Assembly: GCA_934254835.1 (NCBI GenBank)
Contig: CAKQMI010000037.1
Span: 1 to 13,972, forward strand
Source: an uncultured Clostridia bacterium
Lineage (GTDB): Bacteria; Bacillota; Clostridia; Christensenellales; CAG-917
Direction of reading: 5' to 3'
DNA length: 13,972 bases
The position numbers and the translations under genes were made by a program. Within the stretch, counting starts at the first letter, position 1, and each line of letters starts with the position of its first letter. Positions 1 to 7,381 of the stretch are shown here, one piece after another. Under the pieces are notes generated by a model that saw nothing but the letters and a program-made list of their open reading frames with translations, was not told the origin of the DNA and searched no databases.

Positions 1-565
1 CAAGAGCTTTGTCGGGAAATTTACAAAGCGCAGTCGCCATAAGCCAGGCAACCGCCATCTTTACGTAATACTTATCGCTTTTCACGCCTGACGAAAGCGT
101 CAGCACGCGGTCGATATATTCGTCGGTGAGATAATAGGTCATCATCGCGACGATTGCAAAGCGCAGGTCGTATTCTTTATCGCTTTCAAGATATGCCGTC
201 AGAAAATCAAACCATTTTTCGCGGTCTTTCCCGATGAACTTGCACCTTGCGACGAACATATCGCAATTCGCCCAGTTGTCCATTTCCGCAACAATGTTTT
301 TCACGTCCGCCCTTTTCGTTTCGTCGTCGGTTTTGAGCCTTGCAACGACAAAACTTTTTATCAAAAGTTCTTCGTACACGTCGTCGGAAAGAGAACCGGC
401 AGCCACGCGTACATCGCCGTATTTTCCCGCCGCGATATCTTTTGCGACGCTTTCGACAAAAGGCGTTTTTAGCCCGATTATCGCCTTATTCGTCGGTATC
501 AGTTTTGCGCTGAACGCTTTTGTTTTTTCGTCAGCCCCGTTATAAATCGTATCTTTCAGCATCAT
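1..565 (-). CDS. DNA alkylation repair protein, AlkD-like HEAT-repeat DNA glycosylase (partial, 3' end beyond left edge)
   Basis: The minus strand reads 188 codons from ATG at 565 to the left edge, so the C-terminus is missing; the family is usually about 220-240 residues. The product is all-helical and resembles AlkD glycosylases, which remove positively charged alkylated purines (3-methyladenine, 7-methylguanine) without base flipping. The segment MDNWANCDMF (about residues 95-104) has the W-x3-D spacing of the catalytic Trp/Asp of Bacillus AlkD, and YYVKMAVAWLM near residue 174 matches the conserved late Trp motif. A second ATG lies directly after the first; 565 is chosen as the outer one. 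The start is one base after the stop of the antiporter gene, so the two are almost certainly co-transcribed and probably translationally coupled; the ribosome site (GGACAAG) is weak. Family assignment is good; activity is inferred. Confidence 0.82.
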   Translation of the reverse strand, partial: MMLKDTIYNGADEKTKAFSAKLIPTNKAIIGLKTPFVESVAKDIAAGKYGDVRVAAGSLSDDVYEELLIKSFVVARLKTDDETKRADVKNIVAEMDNWANCDMFVARCKFIGKDREKWFDFLTAYLESDKEYDLRFAIVAMMTYYLTDEYIDRVLTLSSGVKSDKYYVKMAVAWLMATALCKFPDKAL

Positions 566-566
566 A

Positions 567-1865
567 TCAGATTGTCTTGTCCGTGTCGGTTTTTATGAAG
601 TCCGATTCGTTGTCGTCAGTGTTGACAAGACGTATTTTTTTGTTGGGATCTATCGGCGGAAGTTTGCCGCCGTTTTCTTCCTTTTTATAAGACAACCTTA
701 AAAGAAGCGGCGTGACAAGCGACGTCACAAGAATAAGTATGAGTACGAACGGCATAATGCTGGGGTTGACCATGTTATAGTCAATGCCCTTTTGCGTGCA
801 GACAAGCACGACTTCGGCGCGCACCATCATACCGATACCCACGCGGTAACTGTCTTTTATTCCGTATCCGCAAATCAACCCGCCAAGACCGCAACCGACA
901 ATTTTCCCGAGTATCCCCGCGACAACGAATGCAAAGCCAAATCCCACAAAAGCGGGGTTAAAGTGGTCAAAATTAAGGTTTATCCCTATATTTGCGAAAA
1001 ATGCGGGGGCGAAAATCATATAGTTGCTGATTTCGATATGGCGGTCAACGTAAAACCTGTCGGAAATGCCCGAAAGCATAAGTCCCGCAACGTACGCGCC
1101 CGTGATATCGGCAACGCCAAACAACTTTTCGGCGGAATATGCAAACACAAAGCACACCACGACGCACAGTATCGGGATACGCCTTGTGTGCGGATACTTC
1201 ATATCGATTCTGCCGATTATGAACAGCGCAACGTATCCGAGAGGTATCACCATGGCAAAGAATCCGATAAGCTTTGCGACGACAACCCAGACATCCGCGG
1301 GATTTCCGCTTTTATCCAAACTTATCATAAGAGAAAGCAGGACGATACCGATAATATCGTCAAGAATTGCCGCGCTGACAATCGACGTGCCGACGCGCGT
1401 TTGGAGTTTGCCGAGTTCTTTAAGTGCGGCAACCGTTATACTGACCGACGTCGCCGCCAAAATAGTGCCGTAAAAAAGGTTGGACAAAATCTGCGAGTGG
1501 GATACGTGGAAGCCTCCGTTGAATGCGCTTGCCACCAAAAATCCGAACAACAGCGGGAACAGTACGCCCAGTGCCGTGATGACGACGGACGCCACACCCG
1601 TTGCCTTGAACTGCTTTAAGTCGGTCTCGATACCCGCCGAAAACATTATGAACACAACGCCGATTTTCGCAAGGAAAGACAGCCCCTCCATTGCGGTTGA
1701 GTTGAATATGTTCTGCCCCGGGATAAACTTGATAAGTCCCAGCAGTATGCCCGCCAACAACATGCCGACAACCTGCGGAAGTCCCAACTTTTTGAACAAA
1801 ATCGACATAAGTTTGGACAACAACAGTATCAGCGCAAGCGGTAATAAGATTTCGTAATAGTTCAT
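567..1865 (-). CDS. Cation:proton antiporter, CPA2/KefB-type (Na+/H+ exchanger family)
   Basis: A 432-residue polytopic membrane protein of the monovalent cation:proton antiporter-2 group, expected to exchange Na+ or K+ for H+ across the cytoplasmic membrane. Visible family marks are LGLPQVVGMLLAGILLG (residues 27-43), ATSVSITVAALKELG (138-152), the two adjacent aspartates D169-D170 in AAILDDIIGIVLL (the ion-binding DD pair of electrogenic members such as NapA/NhaA), GKIVGCGLGG (320-329) with K321 as the likely salt-bridge lysine, and R349-E351 in MMVRAEVVLVCTQKG. The hydrophilic tail from about residue 393 (rich in K, D, N) is short and has no recognisable TrkA-N/RCK domain, so it is not a full KefB/C. 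The start ATG has an AGAGG site about 7 bases upstream and a strong promoter at 1910-1938. Substrate ion cannot be told from sequence. Confidence 0.93.
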   Translation of the reverse strand: MNYYEILLPLALILLLSKLMSILFKKLGLPQVVGMLLAGILLGLIKFIPGQNIFNSTAMEGLSFLAKIGVVFIMFSAGIETDLKQFKATGVASVVITALGVLFPLLFGFLVASAFNGGFHVSHSQILSNLFYGTILAATSVSITVAALKELGKLQTRVGTSIVSAAILDDIIGIVLLSLMISLDKSGNPADVWVVVAKLIGFFAMVIPLGYVALFIIGRIDMKYPHTRRIPILCVVVCFVFAYSAEKLFGVADITGAYVAGLMLSGISDRFYVDRHIEISNYMIFAPAFFANIGINLNFDHFNPAFVGFGFAFVVAGILGKIVGCGLGGLICGYGIKDSYRVGIGMMVRAEVVLVCTQKGIDYNMVNPSIMPFVLILILVTSLVTPLLLRLSYKKEENGGKLPPIDPNKKIRLVNTDDNESDFIKTDTDKTI

Positions 1866-1909
1866 AACACGACCTCTTTTAAGACGATATAAAACTTGAA
1901 TATTAAATA

Positions 1910-1938
1910 ACTATAGTACTAAAATTATGCAAAGTCAA
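1910..1938 (-). promoter_or_regulatory. SigA-type promoter of the antiporter-alkD operon
   Basis: On the minus strand TTGACT (1938-1933) is followed by exactly 17 bases and TATAGT (1915-1910), each one base off consensus. It lies 45 bases upstream of the antiporter start. The only other transcription signals nearby belong to the repeat element whose end lies a few bases upstream of the -35 box. Confidence 0.8.
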
Positions 1939-1942
1939 TATT

Positions 1943-1967
1943 TTTCGTTATTATTCACGGTTGGTAT
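1943..1967 (+). repeat. Solo right-end inverted repeat of the MITE-like element
   Basis: The stretch ending ATTATTCACGGTTGGTAT matches the right terminal inverted repeat of the complete element at 13037-13064 with a few substitutions and one extra T. No element body is attached to its left; the antiporter promoter lies there instead. It abuts, and shares one AT with, the left end of the element copy that follows. It is therefore either the remnant of a second element or part of a rearranged end. Confidence 0.6.
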
Positions 1968-1983
1968 GCAAACTGTGAATAAT
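1950..1983. repeat. Hairpin formed by two abutting element ends
   Basis: ATTATTCACGGTT (1950-1962) pairs with AACTGTGAATAAT (1971-1983) at 12 of 13 positions, the odd one being a G-T wobble, around an 8-base loop. There is no T-run, so it is not an intrinsic terminator. It lies 12 bases upstream of the -35 box of the antiporter promoter. Confidence 0.75.
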
Positions 1984-2225
1984 GCGAATTGTTAGAAAAC
2001 GCCGATATTTCCGCGCTTTTTCAAAAATACTCGCTTCTTTACAAAAAGTACAACTGCGTTCGTCTTTTCCAAAAATCATCGAAACTCTCGGTGGTTTGGT
2101 CTAAGGAGTATTGCCCCGCGTTTTTAGACGAAAACAAGGCACGCGAGCGGGTTAATACTGTATGTATAAGCCGTAAGCGTAACGAAGTTTTAGTCAAAAA
2201 CACGGAGCAAGACCACGGTTGGCAT
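1966..2225 (+). mobile_element. MITE-like repeat element, copy A (damaged right end)
   Basis: This ~260-base stretch aligns over its whole length, in the same orientation, with the element at 12787-13064; 46 consecutive bases (2129-2174 against 12952-12997) are identical. Its left end (from ATGCAAACTGTG) is a diverged version of the terminal inverted repeat. Its right end reads GACCACGGTTGGCAT, lacking about 16 bases present in the other copy, so most of that inverted repeat is gone. Open frames across it are not kept between copies (4 versus 5 Cs at the CCCCGCG stretch shift the frame), and no transposase is encoded. It fills the spacer between the ABC transporter terminator and the antiporter promoter. 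Confidence 0.8.
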
Positions 2226-2230
2226 TACAA

Positions 2231-2261
2231 TAAAAAACTGCCGTGCGGAAAACACGGCAGT
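2231..2261 (-). terminator. Intrinsic terminator of the ABC transporter gene
   Basis: ACTGCCGTG (2237-2245) and CACGGCAGT (2253-2261) form a 9-bp stem with a 7-base loop. On the minus strand the stem is followed directly by a T-run (complement of 2231-2237). It lies 15-45 bases after the stop codon of the ABC gene. On the plus strand a T-run also follows (TAGTTTTTT), so weak bidirectional action is possible. Confidence 0.9.
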
Positions 2262-2275
2262 AGTTTTTTAATTTG

Positions 2276-5200
2276 CTATTCGGAGCGCAAGCACTCGACA
2301 GGATCTTTCTTCGCCGCGATCGCCGCAGGAATGATGCCCGCCACCATCGACAACGCAAAACTGATTACGACAAGCGAAATAGCAAAGTACCAGTTGAGAT
2401 GCAACAGATTCGGTATTCCGATGACCTTGGCGATTATTATGTTGGCAATGTACGTCAACAAATATCCGAATGAGATGCCCAGCACGCCCGATATCATACC
2501 GATAATCGACGTTTCGGCTATGAACAGGTTGCTGACGTCCAGCTTCCTTGCGCCGATACTTCGCAATACGCCGATTTCCTTGCGACGCTCAAGCACCGAC
2601 GTATAAGTGATAATCGAAATCATTATGGACGATACGATGAGCGACACCGCCGAGAATGCAATGAGTGCCGTTATCATGGCGTTAGTCATTTGCTCGACAT
2701 AGCCCATAATCGTTTGCAACATATCGGTGTATTTAATCGAGTGGTTAGGATTCGGTTTTTCATTCCTCACCCAAGTGAAAGTACCGTCGCCGTTGTCCTT
2801 CTTCTCGAAATATTGATACTCGTCAAGGACTTTCAAGATATTCTTTTTGCCGTCGAAATTCGCCGCAAAAATCTGAATACTGTCGGGGTTGTCAAGTTCG
2901 GCATAGCCAAACGTCTTCTTCATATACGACGTTGCTTTCTTTTCGACTTCTGATTTTTTGCCGTACTCATCGGTCGCAATTACGTCCTTTTTGCTGATTA
3001 TCGAGCCGTTTTTGATGGGATCTTTGTGCAATGCGCTGATGAATGCAATTTTATCCAAGTCATCGAGATTTTTATCGTAAATAAGGTTTCCTTCGTCGTC
3101 AACGCCGGTTACAACGGGATTGTCGCCGATTATTTTATAACATTCTTCGCCGGTGCTTTCAATCTTATAATCTTCAACTATATAGCACTTCGTGCGTTGC
3201 AAGTCGATAATACCGATTTGTTGGCAACGCTCGACAATCGACTCGATAATGCCGTGAGGATACCCGACGACGCCCTGAATTGCCGATGCCGACGCGTTTT
3301 CTTTGGGACGCACGATACCCGACACCTTCATTTTAATGCCACAGTGACCGTCGATGAACGAACCGCTGTCGTTAATGCGTTTGCCGTCTATGCGAAGATC
3401 GGTGACCTGACCGTCTTCTTTTACGTCAAAGTAATCGCTGTCGCAAAGGACCGCATATTCGACGCCCAAAAGTTCTTCTTCCGAGAAATTACGTTTATAG
3501 AAGCTGTACGGATCTTTTTCGTCCATACCGCCGAACATATCTTGGACTTCGTTGGGGTGCACGAGTCCGCATGCAAACAGCATAAAGTCTTGAATCATGT
3601 TGTTGCCGTCAACCTGCAACACGCAGTTATAGACCTTATATTCTTTGCCGTCCGCGCCGACTTCGATGCGACCTTGTTTAGTGTCCTCGGGCCATTCGCC
3701 AGCAATGACGTCGTATTGCTGATCCAGAATTTTTTGGTTGGAAATAAGCTCCGAAAATACGCTGAATACATCGAGATATCCGCTGAACGAGCCAAGCATA
3801 CTACTGAAACTTTCCAACTCCATTTGTTTCAACATAGGATCAACGGAGTCTGCAAACGGGTTAATTTTTGTATACGGTACTTTCGACCAATCAATATTGC
3901 CGTTTACATCCAATGCGGTTTCCGCCGCATTATCAAGTTTATTGTTCGTCTTCTTTCCTGTTGTGTAGTAAATTTTCCCGGTGTCCGGATCTCTTGTGGG
4001 GATACGCCTGTAAACGTTCATTCCCGATGAATAAATATATTTTACATAGCCGTCCGTTTCTTTCAAACCGACGTTTTCGTCATCAAGGTAAGTCTTGATT
4101 TCTTTAAGGTCGTTGTTGAAGAACAAGTTACTGCTACTTACAAAGTTTTTGATATTGTCAAAGTCTTTTACGAGAAGTCCTGCAACGGGGTTTATGCCGA
4201 TGGTTGCGCCGGACGGGTATTTTTGCTTGCCACTTTTTGCCAAAAGCATGTTGGCAAGTTCCATAATATCGGTGTCGCTTTGTTTGATTTCAAGGGGATA
4301 AAGGGAAAGCGCGCTTTCTTCGGTGTGGCGGATATACGTCCTCACGCCCGTGGACAGCGCCAAAACAAGCGATATACCGATGATACCGATACTTCCCGCA
4401 AACGAGGTCAGGAAAGTGCGCCATTTTTTGCTGTAAAGGTTTTTGGCGGACAGCTTCATCGTAGTTGCGCCGTTCATCGAAACCTTGCGTTCTTCCCTTC
4501 TTTCGTATCTAATTTGCTGATAGGATTTTTTAATGCGTTGGCGGATGGTTTTCTTTTTAGGAACGACCTCTCCGCTCTCGTCGATAACGACCTCTTCTTC
4601 CTCCTCGACGTCGTCGGGATCGATAAGAGGATCGGTGTCGTCCACTACTCTGCCGTCAACGATTTTGACGGTACGCGTGCTATATTCCTCGGCGAGGTCG
4701 GCGTTGTGCGACACCATAATGACAAGACGGTCTTTTGCAACTTCTTTCAAAAGTTCCATGACCATCTTACCGCTTTCGGTATCAAGCGCGCCCGTCGGTT
4801 CGTCGGCGAGGATAATCGAGGGGTTGTTGACAAGTGCTCTGGCGATTGCCACCCTCTGCATCTGACCGCCCGACAACTGATTGGGTTTTTTATAAGCCTG
4901 ATCTTCAAGCCCGACTTTTTTGAGCGCGTCGAGAGCGATTGCCTCGCGCTCTTCCTTTTTGCGTCCTGCGAGCGTCAAGGCAAGCTCGACGTTGGAAAGC
5001 ACGCTAAGGTGCGGGATAAGGTTGTAACTTTGGAAAACGAATCCGATTTGTTTATTGCGGTATCTGTCCCAATCTCTGTCGTCGAAATCCTTTGTGGACT
5101 TGCCGTTAATAATAATATCGCCGTCGGTGTATCTGTCAAGACCACCGATAATGTTCAATAACGTGGTTTTTCCGCAACCGCTCTGTCCCAAAATGGTGAC

Positions 5201-5299
5201 GAATTCGCACTCGCGGAAGTTCAAGGTTATATCTTTCAAAACGTGAGTCGTGTTTTGTTTTGTGACGTAATCCTTGATAATGTGTTTTAATTTAAGCAT
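2276..5299 (-). CDS. ABC transporter ATPase-permease fusion, MacB/FtsX superfamily (type VII)
   Basis: A 1007-residue protein joining a LolD/MacB-type ATPase to an FtsX-type permease. The ATPase (1-220) has Walker A GQSGCGKT (38-45), Q-loop Q90, signature LSGGQ (142-146), Walker B IILADEP with E167, and the switch histidine H198. An acidic cytoplasmic linker (DDVEEEEEVV, 229-238) and a basic stretch lead to TM1 (about 296-318). A very large extracytoplasmic region (about 320-870) follows, then three TMs (about 874-898, 931-957, 971-994) with the FtsX signature VLERRKEIGVLRSIGA. Such proteins act as homodimeric mechanotransmitters rather than classic channels, expelling peptides or lipid-linked compounds or signalling to cell-wall enzymes. 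The start is supported by AAAGGAG six bases upstream of ATG. No regulator or two-component system adjoins it, so substrate is unknown. Confidence 0.95.
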   Translation of the reverse strand: MLKLKHIIKDYVTKQNTTHVLKDITLNFRECEFVTILGQSGCGKTTLLNIIGGLDRYTDGDIIINGKSTKDFDDRDWDRYRNKQIGFVFQSYNLIPHLSVLSNVELALTLAGRKKEEREAIALDALKKVGLEDQAYKKPNQLSGGQMQRVAIARALVNNPSIILADEPTGALDTESGKMVMELLKEVAKDRLVIMVSHNADLAEEYSTRTVKIVDGRVVDDTDPLIDPDDVEEEEEVVIDESGEVVPKKKTIRQRIKKSYQQIRYERREERKVSMNGATTMKLSAKNLYSKKWRTFLTSFAGSIGIIGISLVLALSTGVRTYIRHTEESALSLYPLEIKQSDTDIMELANMLLAKSGKQKYPSGATIGINPVAGLLVKDFDNIKNFVSSSNLFFNNDLKEIKTYLDDENVGLKETDGYVKYIYSSGMNVYRRIPTRDPDTGKIYYTTGKKTNNKLDNAAETALDVNGNIDWSKVPYTKINPFADSVDPMLKQMELESFSSMLGSFSGYLDVFSVFSELISNQKILDQQYDVIAGEWPEDTKQGRIEVGADGKEYKVYNCVLQVDGNNMIQDFMLFACGLVHPNEVQDMFGGMDEKDPYSFYKRNFSEEELLGVEYAVLCDSDYFDVKEDGQVTDLRIDGKRINDSGSFIDGHCGIKMKVSGIVRPKENASASAIQGVVGYPHGIIESIVERCQQIGIIDLQRTKCYIVEDYKIESTGEECYKIIGDNPVVTGVDDEGNLIYDKNLDDLDKIAFISALHKDPIKNGSIISKKDVIATDEYGKKSEVEKKATSYMKKTFGYAELDNPDSIQIFAANFDGKKNILKVLDEYQYFEKKDNGDGTFTWVRNEKPNPNHSIKYTDMLQTIMGYVEQMTNAMITALIAFSAVSLIVSSIMISIITYTSVLERRKEIGVLRSIGARKLDVSNLFIAETSIIGMISGVLGISFGYLLTYIANIIIAKVIGIPNLLHLNWYFAISLVVISFALSMVAGIIPAAIAAKKDPVECLRSE

Positions 5300-5343
5300 T
5301 AACCGCTCCTTTTGTAGAATAGTGTATAAAAAAATACGTTATT

Positions 5344-5372
5344 ATTCTAACAAATATGAATTTAGGTGTCAA
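5344..5372 (-). promoter_or_regulatory. SigA-type promoter of the ABC transporter gene
   Basis: On the minus strand a perfect TTGACA (5372-5367), a 17-base spacer and TAGAAT (5349-5344) lie 45 bases upstream of the ABC start codon. It diverges from the sulfatase promoter at 5431-5459. Confidence 0.88.
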
Positions 5373-5430
5373 GAAATTAAGCAAAAGCGGAAATGTTATA
5401 CAAATGTATAATACCCACTGCTTTAATCGC

Positions 5431-5459
5431 TTGAAATACTTATCCTATTGTGATATAAT
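5431..5459 (+). promoter_or_regulatory. SigA-type extended -10 promoter of the sulfatase-anSME operon
   Basis: TTGAAA (5431-5436), a 17-base spacer and a perfect TATAAT (5454-5459), preceded by TG one base upstream (extended -10). It lies 22 bases before the sulfatase ATG, so the leader is short, about 15 bases, with little room for regulation in the mRNA. Confidence 0.87.
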
Positions 5460-5480
5460 TTTCGCATAAGAGGTTAAATT

Positions 5481-7379
5481 ATGATTAAAAATTCATCAAA
5501 ACATTCAACATTTGCACTCGTATGGTTTGCATTTTCAATCGTTTATTCCGTGGTATTACTCGGCACGGGGTTCAATTTTCTTGCTCCGTTCGCGGCGGCG
5601 ATTGCAGGCGTAACGTCGCTTTTCGTGCTACTGCGCGCGCTGTTAAACAAGAGGTTTGAACCGCTTTTCGTCGTATCCTATCTTTACACGATTTTGGAAT
5701 TATTCGTATATTTCGTGTTCTGGGGCGCGGAAGACCTCGGCGTCGTGATACTGCACAACCTGTGCTTGTCCGCGCTTCCGATTTTTACGGGACTTGTTCT
5801 TTACAACCTCGACAAAAAACTGTCCGAATGTACGTTGAAAAAGTTTGCGACGGTCACGCTGTCCCTTGCGATGACGGCGACGTCTTTGTGCTACGTCTTC
5901 TTTATGTCCTTGCGCGTGCGCCCCTCTGTCGTGAGTTTGCAAGAAGGACACGACGCATATCTTAAACAACTGTCCGAAATGCGCGCTTCCGACGACGCGC
6001 CCAACGTCCTCATAATACTTATGGACGATATGGCATATTCGGATATTTCGGCGTACAGCTATCTCGGAAAAGAAAACGCCACCATAAAAACGCCCAACAT
6101 CGACAAACTTGCCGACAACGGTATTTTTATGGAAAACTTTTATGCGTCCGCTCCCGTCTGCACTCCGTCAAGGTTCAGCCTTTTGACGGGCAGATATGCA
6201 ACGCGCGGATACATCGACAACGTCATTTTCCCGACGCCTTGCGACAGCGAACCTTATTCATTCACGCACTTTGTCAACCCATATCAGTTCTTACACAACG
6301 TGGACGGTATTTTGGGCGACGAAATCACCATTGCCGAGGCGTTGAAGGCGGTTGGCTACGACACGTCGTGCATCGGCAAGTGGAACCTTGGCGACTACGG
6401 CGAATATCTCCCCACAAACCAGGGCTTCGATTACTTCTACGGCAGTTACTACGTCAACGATATGACGCCCTACAACTGGGTGCGCGAAGTCGGTGGCAAG
6501 GCCGAAGAAGTGCGCACTCACGCCGAAAATCTCGACCAGTCCGAGTCCACAAAACTCTTCACCGAAGAACTTATTTCGACCATCAAAACCTCCATCGATA
6601 AAGACAACAAATTCTTCTCGTTCTATGCAATGCCGTGGCCACATTACCCCATCTTCTCGGACAAAAACGGCAACGGCAAAGGCGATACCACCGACGACAA
6701 CTACATCGCTTGTATCGAGGAATTCGACGAGTCGCTCGGCGAAGTTTTCGATATGCTCAAAGCCGAGGGCGTCTATGACAACACGATGATAATCTTTACG
6801 TCCGACAACGGTCCGGGGCGTGAAGGCGTTACGGGAAGTCTTCGCGGAAGAAAGAATACCACATTTGACGGCGGTATGAAAGTGCCGATGATCGTCAGTT
6901 ACCCCGCGGGCGTTGCAAACGGCACGATGAAAGGCGCGCCCCAAGGATATAAAATCGAGTCGAGCGCAATGCTCACCGACCTGTTCCCGACGATATTGTC
7001 GTACGCGGGCGTCAATACTCTTCCCTCCGACCGCATTATCGACGGCGTTGACCTGAAGCCTCTTTGGAGTGGCGACCTCGATCCCGACGCAAGGGTACAC
7101 GACGCTCTTTATTATATGAAAAAAGGAACGGTGCAGGCAGTGCAAATGCCCGTTGAGGTCGACGGCACCGTTTACGACTTCAAGTACTATCAAAACGTCC
7201 GCACCGAAAACTCGGCGTTCATAGACCAAAAATACAAAAACTACCTTTTCAATCTCGACACCGATCCCGCCGAGGGTTACAACCTTTCAATGAAACACCC
7301 GGACGTCGCCGACACGCTTCTTAAAGCCTTGCTTGATTTCAGACGTTCCTTGAAAGAAAACAGAAGGGGGATTAAATAG
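5481..7379 (+). CDS. Membrane-anchored Cys-type sulfatase with five N-terminal TM helices
   Basis: 632 residues. About five hydrophobic helices (10-30, 32-52, 62-82, 86-108, 122-142) precede an alkaline-phosphatase-superfamily sulfatase domain (from about 173) that would lie outside the membrane. Active-site features: D182-D183 (metal), C227-T-P-S-R231 followed by LLTGR (the Cys-type formylglycine motif), K300 in GKWNLG, H388 in PWPHYP, D442-N443 in SDNG, and K458 in LRGRKNTTFDGG. The histidine usual in GKWHLG is Asn302 here. C227 should be oxidised to formylglycine by the anSME encoded 2 bases downstream. Topology recalls lipoteichoic acid synthases, but those use a catalytic Thr and phosphoglycerol. 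The substrate could be a sulfated glycan or other sulfate ester; it cannot be read from sequence. The ATG follows AAGAGG with a 7-base spacer. Confidence 0.92.
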   Translation: MIKNSSKHSTFALVWFAFSIVYSVVLLGTGFNFLAPFAAAIAGVTSLFVLLRALLNKRFEPLFVVSYLYTILELFVYFVFWGAEDLGVVILHNLCLSALPIFTGLVLYNLDKKLSECTLKKFATVTLSLAMTATSLCYVFFMSLRVRPSVVSLQEGHDAYLKQLSEMRASDDAPNVLIILMDDMAYSDISAYSYLGKENATIKTPNIDKLADNGIFMENFYASAPVCTPSRFSLLTGRYATRGYIDNVIFPTPCDSEPYSFTHFVNPYQFLHNVDGILGDEITIAEALKAVGYDTSCIGKWNLGDYGEYLPTNQGFDYFYGSYYVNDMTPYNWVREVGGKAEEVRTHAENLDQSESTKLFTEELISTIKTSIDKDNKFFSFYAMPWPHYPIFSDKNGNGKGDTTDDNYIACIEEFDESLGEVFDMLKAEGVYDNTMIIFTSDNGPGREGVTGSLRGRKNTTFDGGMKVPMIVSYPAGVANGTMKGAPQGYKIESSAMLTDLFPTILSYAGVNTLPSDRIIDGVDLKPLWSGDLDPDARVHDALYYMKKGTVQAVQMPVEVDGTVYDFKYYQNVRTENSAFIDQKYKNYLFNLDTDPAEGYNLSMKHPDVADTLLKALLDFRRSLKENRRGIK

Positions 7380-7381
7380 TA

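Noticed and set aside
1989..2606. Plus-strand open frame across the repeat element and the end of the ABC gene
   Set aside because: It runs antisense into the ABC coding region, lacks a ribosome site, and the part inside the element is not kept in frame in the second copy.
4223..5161. Long plus-strand open frame (312 codons) opposite the ABC ATPase region
   Set aside because: It is the mirror of a well-supported minus-strand gene with all ABC motifs, and has no promoter or ribosome site.
6291..7229. Long minus-strand open frame (312 codons) opposite the sulfatase
   Set aside because: The plus-strand sulfatase has complete catalytic motifs; the opposite frame has no recognisable domain.
5481..7379. 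Lipoteichoic acid synthase (LtaS) identity suggested by the five-TM N-terminus
   Set aside because: The catalytic motif is CTPSR with LTGR, diagnostic of Cys-type sulfatases, and an anSME gene follows directly.
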